From Undaria pinnatifida (taxonomy: Eukaryota > Sar > Phaeophyceae > Laminariales > Alariaceae): a stretch of 64,000 nucleotides of DNA. Below the pieces are notes generated by a model that saw only the letters and a program-made list of their open reading frames with translations, was not told the origin of the DNA and ran no database searches. Location: contig JABAKD010000023.1 in assembly GCA_012845835.1 (NCBI GenBank), positions 11,502,427 to 11,566,426 on the forward strand, written 5' to 3'. Below are positions 53,303-63,880 of the stretch, in pieces. Each line of letters opens with the position of its first letter. Position 1 is the stretch's first letter. Both the position numbers and the translations under genes were made by a program.

Positions 53303-54640
53303 CAGGGCTTTTCACGGGTCGGGTCAAATCTCGCGGGTCGGGTCGGGTCGGGTCGGGTCAGCTGACCCGACCCATCCCGTGACAATTTCGAGGCGTCGTG
53401 AACCGACCCGACCCGACCAGACCCGCGAGATTTTGAAATCCTCCTGACCCGACCCGACCCGACCCGCCACAATCCGGGTGACCCGCGAGATGCGGGTTTC
53501 ATGCGGGTCAGGTCGACTTGACCCGTGACATTTCTCACGGATCAAAGTCGAAAAGTCACGGGTCACAGCATGTATACATCGGTCGGTTGGTTGGTCCTTG
53601 GTCCCTTGTACTTCTCCCAGGATTTCGTGTTCTACGGTTCTTTCTACCTGTATTGTTTGCAGCAGCATTTTGCGGTGTGCGCGCGAAAAATGAGAAAGAA
53701 ACCGCAACCCACACGCATGACCAATTAGCCACGCCCGCAGTGCTAGATAACCGGGTCGGCCCGACGAGCGACCCGACGAGCGAGTTAGTTACCTACGCAG
53801 TCTCCGGCCCCGGCAAGCAGCCTAGCTGAGCCGTCTCCGGCAGCAAGCCCACAACTGGGGCGGCGGATCTGTCAGCAGGGGCTGCGATCCGCGAGAATCA
53901 GGGGTCTGCTGCTGGTGGTGCTTGCTGCTGCCGGTGCTGCTGCTGCTGTTGCTTCGACGACGACTGCTGTGTCCTTGCCTTTTTACGTTTGGTCACATTT
54001 CGTACTGGCATATAACCGTATTATTACTACTACTGCTGTTAGGCTTTAGCCGGCACGGGATTCGCGTCACATTGTATGCCTTTGTACGAGTAGCTAGGGG
54101 CACTGCCTGGTGATTGTTCTACATGCGGTGATGACATATGATCGGAGCATCCGCACGGGAGAGGCAGGAAGCGGTAAGTTTTGTATGATTTACGGATCCG
54201 CGGGTCGGACCCGCGGGGCGCCTGCACGGCCACGGCCCTCAGCTGTAAGTTTGAAAAAGGCGGATCCGCGAGCCAGATCCGCAGGTTTGACCCGCGGGTC
54301 AGCCGAAAACAACTCGCGGGTCATGACGGCTTGACCCGCGAGTGATCCATATCTTGCGGTTCACGACCCGAGCCGACTCGCGAAATTTTGAAAATTTCCT
54401 GACCCGACCCGACCCGACCAGCGAGATTTTGAAACCTATTGACCCGACCCGACCCGACCCGCGAGATTTTATCAACCTCTTGGCCCGACCCGACCCGACC
54501 CGCGAGATTTTAACAACCTCTTTGCCCGATCCGACCCGACCCGTGAGATTTTAAAATGTTATGACCCGACCCGACCCGCGAGATTTTGAAACCCCCTTGA
54601 CCCGACCCGCGGGTCGGGTCATGACCCGTGAAAAGCCCTG
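53303..54640 (+). mobile_element. GACCC-end hAT-like element, copy III, full length (1,338 bp)
   Basis: Both ends are intact: CAGGGCTTTTCACGGGTC left and its inverse GACCCGTGAAAAGCCCTG right. The 8-bp flanks CATTTTTC (53295-53302, 54641-54648) are identical. GACCC arrays with AGATTTTGAAA spacers cover 53330-53560 and 54260-54630, and the unique interior matches copies I and II. No coding capacity. Best reference copy for this family. Confidence 0.85.
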
Positions 54641-54740
54641 CATTTTTCCACCATACGGGCCCCCCAAAAATTGCTGTAGCTCACCTGTAGACTGCACCGA
54701 AAGCGGTCTGCTACTGCTGCTGCTGCTTCTGCGTGTGGGT

Positions 54741-55083
54741 ATGGAAAGATTCCTCCCATCTGCAGGCGGTTCGTCTGCTGCGGGCTTGAAACCATGTGGC
54801 GAACCAACGTGCAAAATCAAGTCTCAACCTGTGTCACTGGTTCACCAGTGCCCTTGCGGGCGGCCCATGCACGCGTTTTGTGGTCGGGGCATCGGAGCGG
54901 AAGGCCACGGACAGCAGAGAGAGCGCTCGGATTGCCAGCAGAGGAAAGATGGAGACCAGGCTGGCAGCAGCAGCAGTCCCATGGAAGTGGATGACGAAGA
55001 CAACGAGCAGGACAACCGCAGGAGATTTTTACAGCAGTACCGTCGGCAAAACTGCGGAAGTGTGCGTACAGCAGTTGCTCTAT
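54741..55083 (+). CDS. Short zinc-finger ORF (Cys/His cluster), possible 5' exon of the pogo-like gene
   Basis: From ATG at 54741: MERFLPSAGGSSAAGLKPCG, then a cluster of the form C-x4-C-x11-H-x-C-x-C-x4-H-x2-C (KPCGEPTC, LVHQCPCGRPMHAFCGRG) followed about 20 residues later by SDCQQ. The C-terminus is acidic/polar (PMEVDDEDNEQDNRRR). The stop is at 55081-55083. Cys/His spacing supports a treble-clef-like zinc finger, common upstream of transposase domains. It lies about 0.5 kb upstream of the pogo HTH on the same strand. A splice joining the two is not demonstrated. Confidence 0.45.
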
Positions 55084-55989
55084 GACCAACTACGTCGCGA
55101 GCGCAAGTCGCAATACAGCAGTACTACCTTTGTCCCCGCCTCGTACACCTGAAATATCATTTCGCACCTGCAGACGCTGGCTTAGAAAAAATGAAGTCCG
55201 CACCACAACCGTCGCCTTTGTGCTGCCGCTTGGTACTGTTCGACACAAGAAGCTACGAAAGATGCTGCTCGTACAATGTCCGCGATGGAGAAAGGCATGA
55301 TCTTTTACACACGCAATATGTCCTGGTCTCCCGGGTCACAAAAACTCCCCAGCAACATTATTGCAGCAGTACGCCCTCCCCTTCCTCTTGTTTTAGTAAC
55401 GCATGCATACCGCAGTGTGCATATGTAGTTTTTCGCCTCGGCACGCTGTACATCTGGTTACCTTTGCTCTTCGAGTCAAGTGCAATGTTTCTGATCTCGT
55501 TGCCACGCATTTGTTTATCTCACTTTATTATGATGACCGTGCAGCACTACACAACCGTTTAGAGGGGAGGAGCCATCGGTTGGGGGAAAGGGGAAACGAC
55601 GTGCCGCGGCTGATGCTGGGGTGAGCGGTAGCGCGGGGAAACGACCTGCACCTGGGGCTGGCAGCAGCGCGGGCGGCAGCGCGGGCGCCGCGAAAGTGGG
55701 CAAAGCGAAGCCCGGATCAGGCCACGGCCAAAACAAGCTCACAGTTGCGCAGCGATGGAAAATCGTTAGGGCCGTCCAAGGCGGCCAGCAAAAGAGCAAA
55801 GTTGCACGAGAATACGGTGTCAGCAAGTCATACGTCACCAAGCTGATGAAGCCCGACAAGATCGCCGCGCTTAAGAAGGCCCGTGACATGGAGCTCAACA
55901 TGGACGCCAAACGCACGCCAACGCAGGTACACGCGGACCTGGAAGCTCGTCTGAACCAGTGGATCAAAATCGCACGACAGCGATTTGAG

Positions 55990-56220
55990 GTAAGGACCAC
56001 ACGACGTCCATATCAGTCACCAATTGTTTCGTTTACATCCCTTGGCGCGTCGTTTACTGTCTGTCACACAGCAGCCTACATTGTAATTTTATGTTGTGAC
56101 CTGTTCAAGCAGGTAGATAGGTTGAGAGCCGCCTGACCGCTTGCATGGATTCCAACCGACGGCTAATATCACTCGAACGTCCCCTGCTGTTGCTGCTGCT
56201 GCTGCTTCACGACCATGCAG
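55990..56220 (+). other. Intron 1 of the pogo-like gene
   Basis: GTAAGG...CTGCTTCACGACCATGCAG, 231 bp, joining GAG to ACA in phase 0 across the two HTH halves. The pyrimidine/CTG-rich tract precedes the acceptor. Confidence 0.7.
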
Positions 56221-57019
56221 ACAACCAAGCTGGGGTTGAGCGGTCTCATGATACAGACCCAGGCCACGAAGTTAGCGTCGGAGATGAACGTGGCCAACTG
56301 CACGGCGAGCAACGGCTGGCTATATCGCTTCTTGGTCGCTATGGCTTCACGCACATCAACATGCACGGGGAAGCTGGCGACGTGGACAACACGAAGGTTA
56401 AGGGGAAATCGTGAAGATTCGGGAGAAGCTGGAGGGGTTCGATGTCGAGTTGGATCTTCAACATGAACGAGACGGGGCTTTTATACCGCTGCTTCCCGAG
56501 GGGCACGTATGTCACGAGGGCAGAGGGCGCGGAAGGAGTCAACAAGAAGACCGCGCTGGGATCGAAGGCCATGAAGGCCAAGGACCGATGCACTGTTGCC
56601 GCCTGCTGCAACACCACCGGGTCGCTCAAGGTACCGCTGGCCGTCATCCACACGGCGAAAGACCGCATGGTTTTCCGCCACGTTCGCAAGCCACCTTGCC
56701 CCTACTACGCCCAGCAGAGTGCCTGGCTCGATTCTTCAATCTGCCAGCGGTGGTTTGACGAGGTCTTCGTCCCCCTAATCAAGAAGACGACTGGGAAAAA
56801 GGTGGCTCTCTTGTGGGACAACTGCACAGGCCATCGCATCAAGAACAACGACCTGCAAATCATCATCATCTTCCTGCCCCCCAACTTCACGCCCGTCTTT
56901 CAACCTATGGACATGGGAGTCTTGCTTGCCCTCAAGTGCCAGTACAAGACGGAGATGGTGATGAGATTGGCGGCCCTCATCGAGGACTGGGACACATCGC
57001 GTGCGCGCAAAATCCGAAG

Positions 57020-57297
57020 GTAAGACTGTGTTTTGTGGGGGCGGCGAAGATAGTGATTTGTTCGTGTGACTGCAGGTTCCGTGGTGTTTCTGCTGTTTAG
57101 CGAGTGCTGTACGACAAGGTGTTGCAGGTACCGTTTTACTGCTGTAGGCGAGTGCCATTCGACAGTGCTACCTCAACAGGGTCTCCGATAAAAATATGCC
57201 TGCATTACACCACATCCAGCGACATCCACCCTCTCTAGAATACTGTTGACATTTTCTTCTTTCTTTACCCTGTGTTCCTTGCATCGTTGTTTTGCAG
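57020..57297 (+). other. Intron 2 of the pogo-like gene
   Basis: GTAAGA...TCGTTGTTTTGCAG, 278 bp, phase 2, restoring Arg-Gly-Cys in frame. Two other CAG sites (about 57075 and 57128) could serve as alternative acceptors. Confidence 0.65.
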
Positions 57298-58012
57298 GGG
57301 CTGCCGGGGCCTGAGCGACGCAAGCCAGGCGAAAATGCTGGATGTGACGGAGATTCTTTCCCAAAAGTGGGAGAGCTCCTCGGACCAGACCGTCATCAGG
57401 TGTTGGCTCAAGGCCACCATTCTACCTAGGGAGCACGAGAACGCGCTCAAGGGTAGAGACACGCGGCTGGACCGAGAAGACAAGGAGGCGGCCGCCTTGA
57501 CGACCTGTGCAATATGGTCAAGACGTCCACGCCGCGAGTGTTGACGGACAACTTGTTGGTCGAGAGCGCCTCAGGCCTGACTGAAGACGAAGTGCGGAGC
57601 GCAGTGAACATATGGCTTAGTGTAGAGGACGATTAAAAGGTCTTGAGGGCAGAAGTAGAACTCGAGATGGAAGAGGTAACGGAGAGTGTTTCAAAAGTAC
57701 ACGCCGGAGGCGACGTGTCCAGTGAAGAGGAAGGTGATGACGGTAGGCATAGAGTCGTGCATAAAATCGACGATTTCAGAGGCCGAGGTCCGCTCTCGTC
57801 TCGAGGATGTCCGCTCCTATTTTATAAAAAATATTTTAAGGACGTCAGCCTATTTGTATGCGAACGGAAGAGACGGCGAGTACAGCGAAACGGCGTACCT
57901 TCTTTCCAAGACTGTGCATTCGTTCACTCATGAAACTCAAGTCAAGCGAAGAGAGAAGGAGAGGGACGAGGTGCAGGCGACTCTTCGGGATACGTGGGCG
58001 GCGTACGAGTAG

Positions 58013-58540
58013 TGTTTTTTTTAGGACAACTGCACTTTGGATGCCCGCGTTCGTTGTTTGGTGTATTTTTGTCTTGGGTGAAGTCTCGTTTAGCTAAATT
58101 TAGCACAATTTGTTTTGTGTTTGCCTCGTTTTGACTTTTGGTAAGGAGCGTTGTCCTCTTTTTTGGTGTACTTTCCCGATTTTTACGTCTGGTGTTGTCT
58201 GTGTTACAGACATTTTACTAAATACGAGTGTCGTCCCAAGTGTGGGTGGTTTTGTTTGGTCTCCATGTGGCAGGTAGGCTGTGCCTGTATCGTATCAGAG
58301 TTCCAAAAACGGATGTGATGTTCACCGTGAGGACAACGCCTCAACAATAATAAAAGCCTACAACACCAGCGCACTACCGTACACATTACACTAGGTAGGT
58401 CACCCCTTCCCGCGTTTCGGTGGGAAAGGGAAATTCAAACGATGGTATATCTACACGTATTGGAGTACAGCAGCAGTAGTTGCGGCCTTCAAATCACCTT
58501 GTGTCGTAGGTTTCAAATAACAAATGTCATTTTCTAAACT
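58013..58540. other. No recognisable feature
   Basis: T-rich downstream region of the pogo-like gene. Terminal inverted repeats of that element were not found here or upstream. Confidence 0.4.
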
Positions 58541-58549
58541 TGTATGTGT

Positions 58550-59150
58550 ACTACACACAGACAGCGAGAGCTGTGTGCACACCGCTGTACACACCTGCAT
58601 CCACAGGTGGTGATGGAAGGGATTCGTACCGCAGGAACGCTGAAGGAAGGTGAGGTAGTATGGCAGGGGTTCGAACACGTACGCGCATCCTACACACGCA
58701 AACACACAGGAGTACTACGGCTGCGCTACTACACATGAAGCCTATGTGCTACACACAGGGAGAGCTGTGTGCACACCGCTGTACATACACACACACTGCT
58801 GTGACCATGCTGAGTGCGCAGCGTATAAGCAGTGCCGTGTACACACCTGCATTCACATGTGATAGAAGGGATTTGTACCGCAGGAGCGCTGGAGGGTGAG
58901 GTAGTATGTATGGCAGGTTCGAACACGTATGCATTCACATGTGATGGAAGGGATTTGTACCGCAGGAGCGCTGGAGGAAGGTGAGGTAGTATGGCAGGTT
59001 CGAACACGTACGCATTCACATGTGATGGGAGGGATTTGTACGGCAGGAGCGCTGGAGGAAGGTTAGGTAGTATGGCAGGTTCGAACACGTACGCGTATCC
59101 TACACACGCAAACACACAGGAGTATTGCTGCGCTACACACGTATGTACCA
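58550..59150 (+). repeat. ~79-bp and larger tandem repeats
   Basis: The unit GTAGTATGGCAGGTTCGAACACGTA...CACATGTGATGGAAGGGATTTGTACCGCAGGAGCGCTGG(AGG) recurs at about 58655, 58910, 58990 and 59070. A longer block with CCTACACACGCAAACACACAGGAGTA is duplicated at 58690 and 59100. The GGTTCGAACAC word resembles a B box, but no A box or tRNA fold accompanies it. Confidence 0.85.
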
Positions 59151-59374
59151 CACAGAGAGAGCCCTGTGAATGTGTATCGGAAGAGTTGGTCTCCCCAGTC
59201 AAGGTACCGCTCTGCTGTAGGGACATTCCGCTGCATGGTGTGTGTGCGGAGATTCCGCCGCAGCACGAGGAGGTGGTACGCCGTAAGGTTTGAAGAGGGC
59301 GAAGAACACGCAGCCGCAGAGGAGGAGGAGCGTAGAACGAGCGAAGGGGCTCATAGCAGACACCCACAGCACGC

Positions 59375-60370
59375 TACGGAGATCACCAGCGCTGGGTTGG
59401 CAGGGCAGCCGAACGGTTCTTGGATGCTACTACTAGCAGTGTAGTGTGTTGGTGTTGGTGTGTGTGTCCCGAAATGCACCACCAGCTGTTTGTTTGCGTG
59501 CCAGGGAGGTGTAGTGTGTGTTGGTGTTGGTGTGTGTGTCCCAAAATGCACCACTGAGCTGGTTGTTTGCGTGCCAGGGTGTTCGTCGCGCCGTTTGATT
59601 TGAATCGCAGCCGTTTGAATTTTATGGGTTTGTTAGGACGAGGAGGGTTTTTTAGGAAGGGATTTTTTTGTCCGCAGCCCAGGGCACAACGAAGTGAAAT
59701 GTTTTTGCTGTGTGTTTTTTTTTTCTTTGTTGTCCCGCATCGTGATGTAGCAGGATCGAACAGCAGAGGCGCAAACGTTCCAGCGCATGCACCACCAGCG
59801 CTGGGTTGGCAGGCCAGCCGAAGGGTGCTTGTATGCTACTACTAGCAGTGTAGAGTGTGTTGGTGTTGGTGTGTGTGTCCCAAAATGCACCCACGAGGTG
59901 GTTGTTTGCGTGCCAGGGTGTAGTTCGTCACGCCGTTTGATTTGAATCGCAGCCGTTTGAATTTTATGGTTTTGTAAGGACGAGGAGGGTTTTTTGGGAA
60001 GGGATTTTTTTGTCCGCAGCCCAGGGCACAACGAGGTGAAATGTTTGTGTGTTGTGTTGGTTTTTTTTTTGTTGTCCCGCATCGTGATGTAGCAGGATCG
60101 AACAGCAGAGGCGCAAACGTTCCAGCGCATGCACCACCAGCGCTGGGTTGGCAGGCCAGCCGAAGGGTGCTTGTATGCTACTACTAGCAGTGTAGAGTGT
60201 GTTGGTGTTGGTGTGTGTGTCCCAAAATGCACCACCAGCACTGGGTTGGCAGGGCAGCCGAACTGTGCTTGGATGGCAGCCGCACGGTGCTTGGATGGTG
60301 CTAGCAGTGTAGTGTGTGTTGGTGTTGATGTATGTGCTGGGTTGGCAGGGCAGCCGAACGGTGCTTGGAT
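59375..60370 (+). repeat. 342-bp tandem repeat with shorter satellites
   Basis: GATTTGAATCGCAGCCGTTTG starts at 59597 and 59939 (period 342). The end block GCGCTGGGTTGGCAGGCCAG, GCTACTACTAGCAGTGTAG, TTGGTGTTGGTGTGTGTGTC recurs at about 59390, 59800, 60140, 60240 and 60335. Minus-strand ORFs across it are repeat translations. Confidence 0.9.
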
Positions 60371-60378
60371 GCTAGTAG

Positions 60379-60440
60379 CAGTGTCGGGGGGGGGCGACGC
60401 GCCCCCCCCCGAACCCCCCCCCCCGGGCCCGACACAGTGT
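60379..60440. repeat. G/C-run foldback element with CAGTGTCGGG inverted ends
   Basis: CAGTGTCGGG at 60379 and CCCGACACAGTG at about 60428-60439 are inverted. Between them are only G and C runs plus GACGC and GAA. It may be a minute remnant of a TIR element or a self-complementary slippage product. Confidence 0.55.
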
Positions 60441-60870
60441 GCGTTGGAAGGACCCTCACCAGTGTGCGTTCGAAAAAGTACATGGAAAAACTATTGTATG
60501 TATTTTTAACAACACCGTTTCGTGGTCGCATTCCTGCTGCGAATCATGCGCGTCTTTGACATATGCTACGCCTACGTTGGCCCCGGGGACGGTGAGTTAG
60601 TGGCCCCGGCATCTTAAAGACACTTCCCCGCGCTCGAAAAAAAAAACGTGGTGTGGTCGACCGTATTTTGTTTCACAGAGTACGACCACAAAAATAATTT
60701 GAATCTCTCTCGGATGAAGAATCCTGGATCAACACGGACTCTGGGTGTGGTACTGATGTCCTGATGATGTCGTTGGGTATAATGGGTAGAAAGAACACAT
60801 GCCCTTCGATAATAACGGCGCAGTACTCGACTCTGGGTGTACTGATGTCGTGAGTAGAAGGATTAACGTG
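60441..60870. other. No recognisable feature
   Basis: Contains GACTCTGGGTGT(G)GTACTGATGTC duplicated at about 60738 and 60828 (90 bp apart). Confidence 0.5.
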
Positions 60871-60871
60871 A

Positions 60872-60872
<1 letters not shown>

Positions 60873-60921
<49 letters not shown>
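60873..60921 (+). repeat. (AAC)n microsatellite
   Basis: About 16 perfect AAC units. Confidence 0.95.
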
Positions 60922-60974
60922 GTTCGTACTTGTATTAATAGTAGTGGCAATGCAGAGTGGGGCCGGGTAGCCCT

Positions 60975-61195
60975 GCACCGTATACGGTTTTTCTTTTTTT
61001 ATTCTTTTTTTTTTCTCTTCTTTCCTTGCTTTCTTGTCTTGTCTTTTCTTGCTTTTCTTGTCTTTTTCTTCTCTTTGCTTGCCTTTTTCGTTTTGTTTCG
61101 TTTTTCTTCTCTTTTCTTTCCTTTCCGTTATGTTCTTTTCTTTTCTTTGTTTCTTTTTATCCAATTGACTTATGCCTGTCGTGCGTATGCGGAGT
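60975..61195 (-). repeat. Retroposon-like 3' tail with purine-rich tract, copy 3
   Basis: On the minus strand: CCGCATACGCACGACAGGC, CATAAGTCAATTGGATAAAA, then about 180 bp of A/G only. It ends 3 bp from the start of L0 copy c. Confidence 0.55.
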
Positions 61196-61197
61196 GA

Positions 61198-61867
61198 GGG
61201 CCCGAATTAACGAGGAACTTGCCAAATCGAATTTCGATTTTTTTTTTAATTTCATAAAAAATACACGAAAAATTCAACTTTGGTTCTTACTCCGTATCAA
61301 GGAACGGCGCACTGCGTTCTAGGAAATAAAAAAATTCAAAAAACGCTAAAGGGTCAACGAACACCCGTGGGCAACGACCGAGGCGAGCGATGGCTCGCGT
61401 CCTCCCCGGAGCGCCGCGGCTAGCCGCAGATTCTTTTGGCCGGCAGCGGCTTGGAGGCTATGGCTCTAGGTGTCTCTTGGATGGGCTGGCGCCACCCCGC
61501 CGCCCGACACGGGCAGCAGCGACGGGGATATAGCGGTCGAACTTCTGAGCGAGGTCACCATGTGGTAGTTTGTCGTGTAACTTTCGAGGTGCAGGGCGAC
61601 GAAAAACTGGGTTTGCGGCGGTCTCGGTTGTTTTCGAAGCGTCGCAGGCGGTCTACGCTGTGCTAAGGACCTTCGGAGGCCGCGCTGCGGCTGGTCCGGT
61701 GGTCCTACCTCTCGCAATGTTGGCTTCTCGCCTCTCAATCAGCCGACGACATGGCACCAATCCGCGTGGACGGCTTCGGTTACACAGAACAAGCCATGTC
61801 TAGGTGGACAAACTCTCTAAATTCAATTTCGATTTTCGACGATATTCGACCGAGAAAGTCTTTTTTT
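61198..61867 (+). mobile_element. L0 TIR-element copy c, 3'-truncated
   Basis: Starts GGGCCCGAATTAACGAGGAA and runs through the same core as copies a and b to GACCGAGAAAGTCTTTTTTTT. It is then joined directly to the right TIR of inverted copy d. The minus-strand frame 61738-61466 is conserved with copy d but has no known domain. Confidence 0.8.
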
Positions 61868-61868
61868 T

Positions 61869-62625
61869 GGGCCCGAATTAACGAGGAACTTGCAAAATCG
61901 AATTTTGATTTTTTTTTATAGAATTTAATTTAATTTGCATCTGATTGGTCAATAAATGAATCACCAAGCAGGCATTCTCAGAATTATTACGAAAAATCAT
62001 ATTCAACAAAGAAGTAAAAAAATACTTTCTCGGTCGAATTTAGTCGAAAATCGAAATTGAATTTAGGGAGTTTGTCCACCTAGACATGGCTTGTTCTGTG
62101 TAACCGAAGCCGGCCACGCGAATTGGTGCCATGTCGTCGGCTGATTGAGAGGCGAGAAGCCAACATTGCGAGAGGTAGGACCACCGGAGCAGCCGCAGCG
62201 CGGCCTCCGAAGGTCCTTAGCACAGCGTAGACCGCCTGCGACGCTTCGAAAACAACCGAGACCGGCGCAAACCCAGTTTTTCGTCGCCCTACACCTCGAA
62301 AGTTACACGACCAACTACCACATGATGACTTCGCTCAGAAGTTCGACCGCTATATCCCCGTCGCTGCTGCCCGTGTCGGGCGGCGGGGTGGCGCCAGCCC
62401 ATCCAAGAGACACCTAGAGCCATAGCCTCCAAGCCGCTGCCGGCCAAAAGAATCTGCGGCTAGCCGCGGCGCTCCGGGGAGGACGCGAGCCATCGCTCGC
62501 CTCGGTCGTTGCCCACGGGTGTTCGTTGACCCTTTAGCGTTTTTTGAATTTTTTTATTTCCTAGAACGCACTGCGCCGTTCCTTGATAAGAACCAAAGTT
62601 GAATTTTTCGTGTATTTTTCCAAGG
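61869..62625 (-). mobile_element. L0 TIR-element copy d, inverted, 5'-truncated
   Basis: On the minus strand this copy lacks the first ~55 bp but has the complete AT-rich right third and the right TIR (61869 on the + strand reads GGGCCCGAATTAACGAGGAA). With copy c it forms near-identical inverted arms of about 590 bp (about 61255-61855 and 62030-62625) separated by about 170 bp. Confidence 0.8.
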
Positions 62626-63355
62626 GTGCACGAAGATCCCAATCCAGCACACTTATGTACCCCCTCCCCCTCCCCCCCGGAGGGGCGAAAATTTTATTTA
62701 TTTTTTTTCTATTTTTTTTTAAGCGACAACCCGATTGACCTGTACTCTTGCTGTACTCGTAGTAGTTGATCTCGTTATCTGTCCTAGTTTCAGACGTCTG
62801 CATGCTTCGCAGAATTGGTTAACAAGTGCTCCATCAAGGCTCCCCGCTATATTTAGGCCACACAATTTGAACGAAGAGTCAACATCACAACATGGTGCAT
62901 TGCGCGTGAAGCACTAGGGATGTACCACGAAGTGAGGGTTCACACCAAAGAAAACAAAACAGTCAATCAGTAGATATATGCTTGCCATGATGAACGAAGT
63001 ATTGTTGCACGCTGAGACTTGTTCAAGAAGAGGTAAAGCTTGAGTGAAGGAGCTCGCCTGAAGCAGACACATCGAAGTTGTTGCCGTCGACACGATTTAT
63101 GGTGCTTGTCGATAAGGACAACTCCCATCCATCATCCCCGCGGCAGCGGATGCACTGCAAAACACGGCAGCACGTTGCTTGCCGTACCTCGGCTGTACCA
63201 ACAACATTTTGGAGCCCCTGGGTGAAAGAGTGTAACAGCAACGAACACATTATGTTTGCCTTCTAACGCATACCCCCTTCATCACGGGCGATATCTTGTT
63301 GACACCCAGTCAATGCGACACCCTACAAGTGTACCGCTGCATGACTCTCATTGCA
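62626..63355. other. Unassigned; open frames on both strands near 63023-63266
   Basis: The minus frame 63250-63023 reads with Cys-rich CCRVLQCIRC and polar residues and could be an exon; the + frame 63078-63266 overlaps it. Neither carries a known motif. Confidence 0.3.
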
Positions 63356-63667
63356 TCAAATGAGAGCGAAGTGTCTCTTCTTGATACGCGTGCGCCCCCT
63401 CGAGCTTGCGCTCGGCTGCAGTGTACCCTCCTCCTCCTCCTCGTCCTCCTCCTTCTCCTCCTTCTCCTCTTCGTCCTCCTCCTTCTCCTCCTCGTCCTCG
63501 TCCTCCTCCTCGTCCTCGTCCTCGTCCTCCTCCTCTTCTTCCTCCTCCTCCTCCTCCTCCTCCTCCTCCTCCTCCTCCTCCTCAAAGTCGACAATCTCCT
63601 GTTCGTCCAAGACTCCGCCGTTCTGTGGCGATGGTGCACGCTGCTTGCCCTTCCCCCGTTCAGCCAT
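63356..63667 (-). CDS. Acidic ORF with long Glu/Asp run (possible exon)
   Basis: From ATG at 63667: MAERGKGKQRAPSPQNGGVL, then DEQEIVDF, a run of about 55 residues almost only Glu and Asp, and a basic end RIKKRHFALI before the stop. The acidic run is coded by the CTC/CTT/GTC microsatellite at 63428-63583. The non-repeat start reads like a real protein N-terminus, and a GGTAC donor-like site lies at the end of the run. Such acidic tracts occur in nuclear chromatin-associated proteins but do not identify a family. Confidence 0.3.
   Translation of the reverse strand: MAERGKGKQRAPSPQNGGVLDEQEIVDFEEEEEEEEEEEEEEEEEEEDEDEDEEEDEDEEEKEEDEEEKEEKEEDEEEEEGTLQPSASSRGRTRIKKRHFALI
63428..63583 (+). repeat. 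CTC/CTT/GTC trinucleotide tract
   Basis: About 52 consecutive trinucleotides, ending in about 15 perfect CTC. Kept in frame with the minus-strand acidic ORF. Confidence 0.95.
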
Positions 63668-63880
63668 TACGACTGAGGCTCTGACTCTTGCTTCTCTTGC
63701 CCCTTCTCAACATGTTTACCACCTTCGACCTCTCTGTCTCGCCTACATCAAAGCTGGCCTTGAATCTCACCGTGTCGGGATCTGCTTGCCCAATGGCTGT
63801 ACCAGGCACTCCTCTCTCCCAAACACTACCACCTAACTGGTACAGCAGTACCTGCCAACCTGCTGCTGTAAGGTTGTTTT
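63666..63880 (-). other. Open minus-strand frame at the right edge
   Basis: A polar frame reading ...GTAIGQADPDTVRFKASFDV, ETERSKVVNMLRRGKRSKSQ... ends in a TGA that overlaps the ATG of the acidic ORF by four bases, one base out of frame. It may be the upstream part of the same broken gene, or unrelated. A CTTACAG acceptor-like site lies near 63872. Followed by T-rich sequence to the window end. Confidence 0.25.

Larger units (their letters stand above)
55550..58012 (+). pseudogene. Pogo/Tigger-like (CENP-B-related) transposase gene, two introns, several frameshifts
   Basis: Exon 1 (to 55989): Lys/Arg/Gly linker, then KLTVAQRWKIVRAVQGG and VAREYGVSKSYVTKLMK, the N-terminal CENP-B/pogo HTH. 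Donor GTAAGG at 55990, acceptor at 56220; phase 0. Exon 2: second HTH (ATKLASEMNVANCTASNGWL, then GFTHINMHGEAGD), then DDE domain: FNMNETGLLY (56466-56468 is AAC, Asn where Asp is expected), LLWDNCTGH (Asp 56817-56819), FQPMDMGVL (Asp 56910-56912). Donor GTAAGA at 57020, acceptor at 57297; phase 2. Exon 3 carries a long acidic/charged C-terminus to TAG near 58012. Single-base shifts near 56330, 56408, 56452 and 57490, a TAA at 57634-57636, and a further shift near 57700 break it. Confidence 0.8.

Noticed and set aside
38141..54640. Many ORFs coding Gly/Arg/Val/Ser repeats (SGRVGSG type) as repetitive proteins
   Set aside because: They appear in every frame and on both strands of the GACCC arrays and stop where the arrays stop; they are translations of transposon ends.
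58655..59095. tRNA genes suggested by repeated GGTTCGAACAC
   Set aside because: No A box at the right distance and no cloverleaf; the word is part of a tandem repeat unit.
37104..62417. Conserved ~90-codon minus-sense ORF in all L0 copies as a transposase
   Set aside because: Conservation is explained by overall DNA identity of the copies; there is no DDE, HTH or Myb motif and the frame is Pro/Arg-rich with no credible start context.
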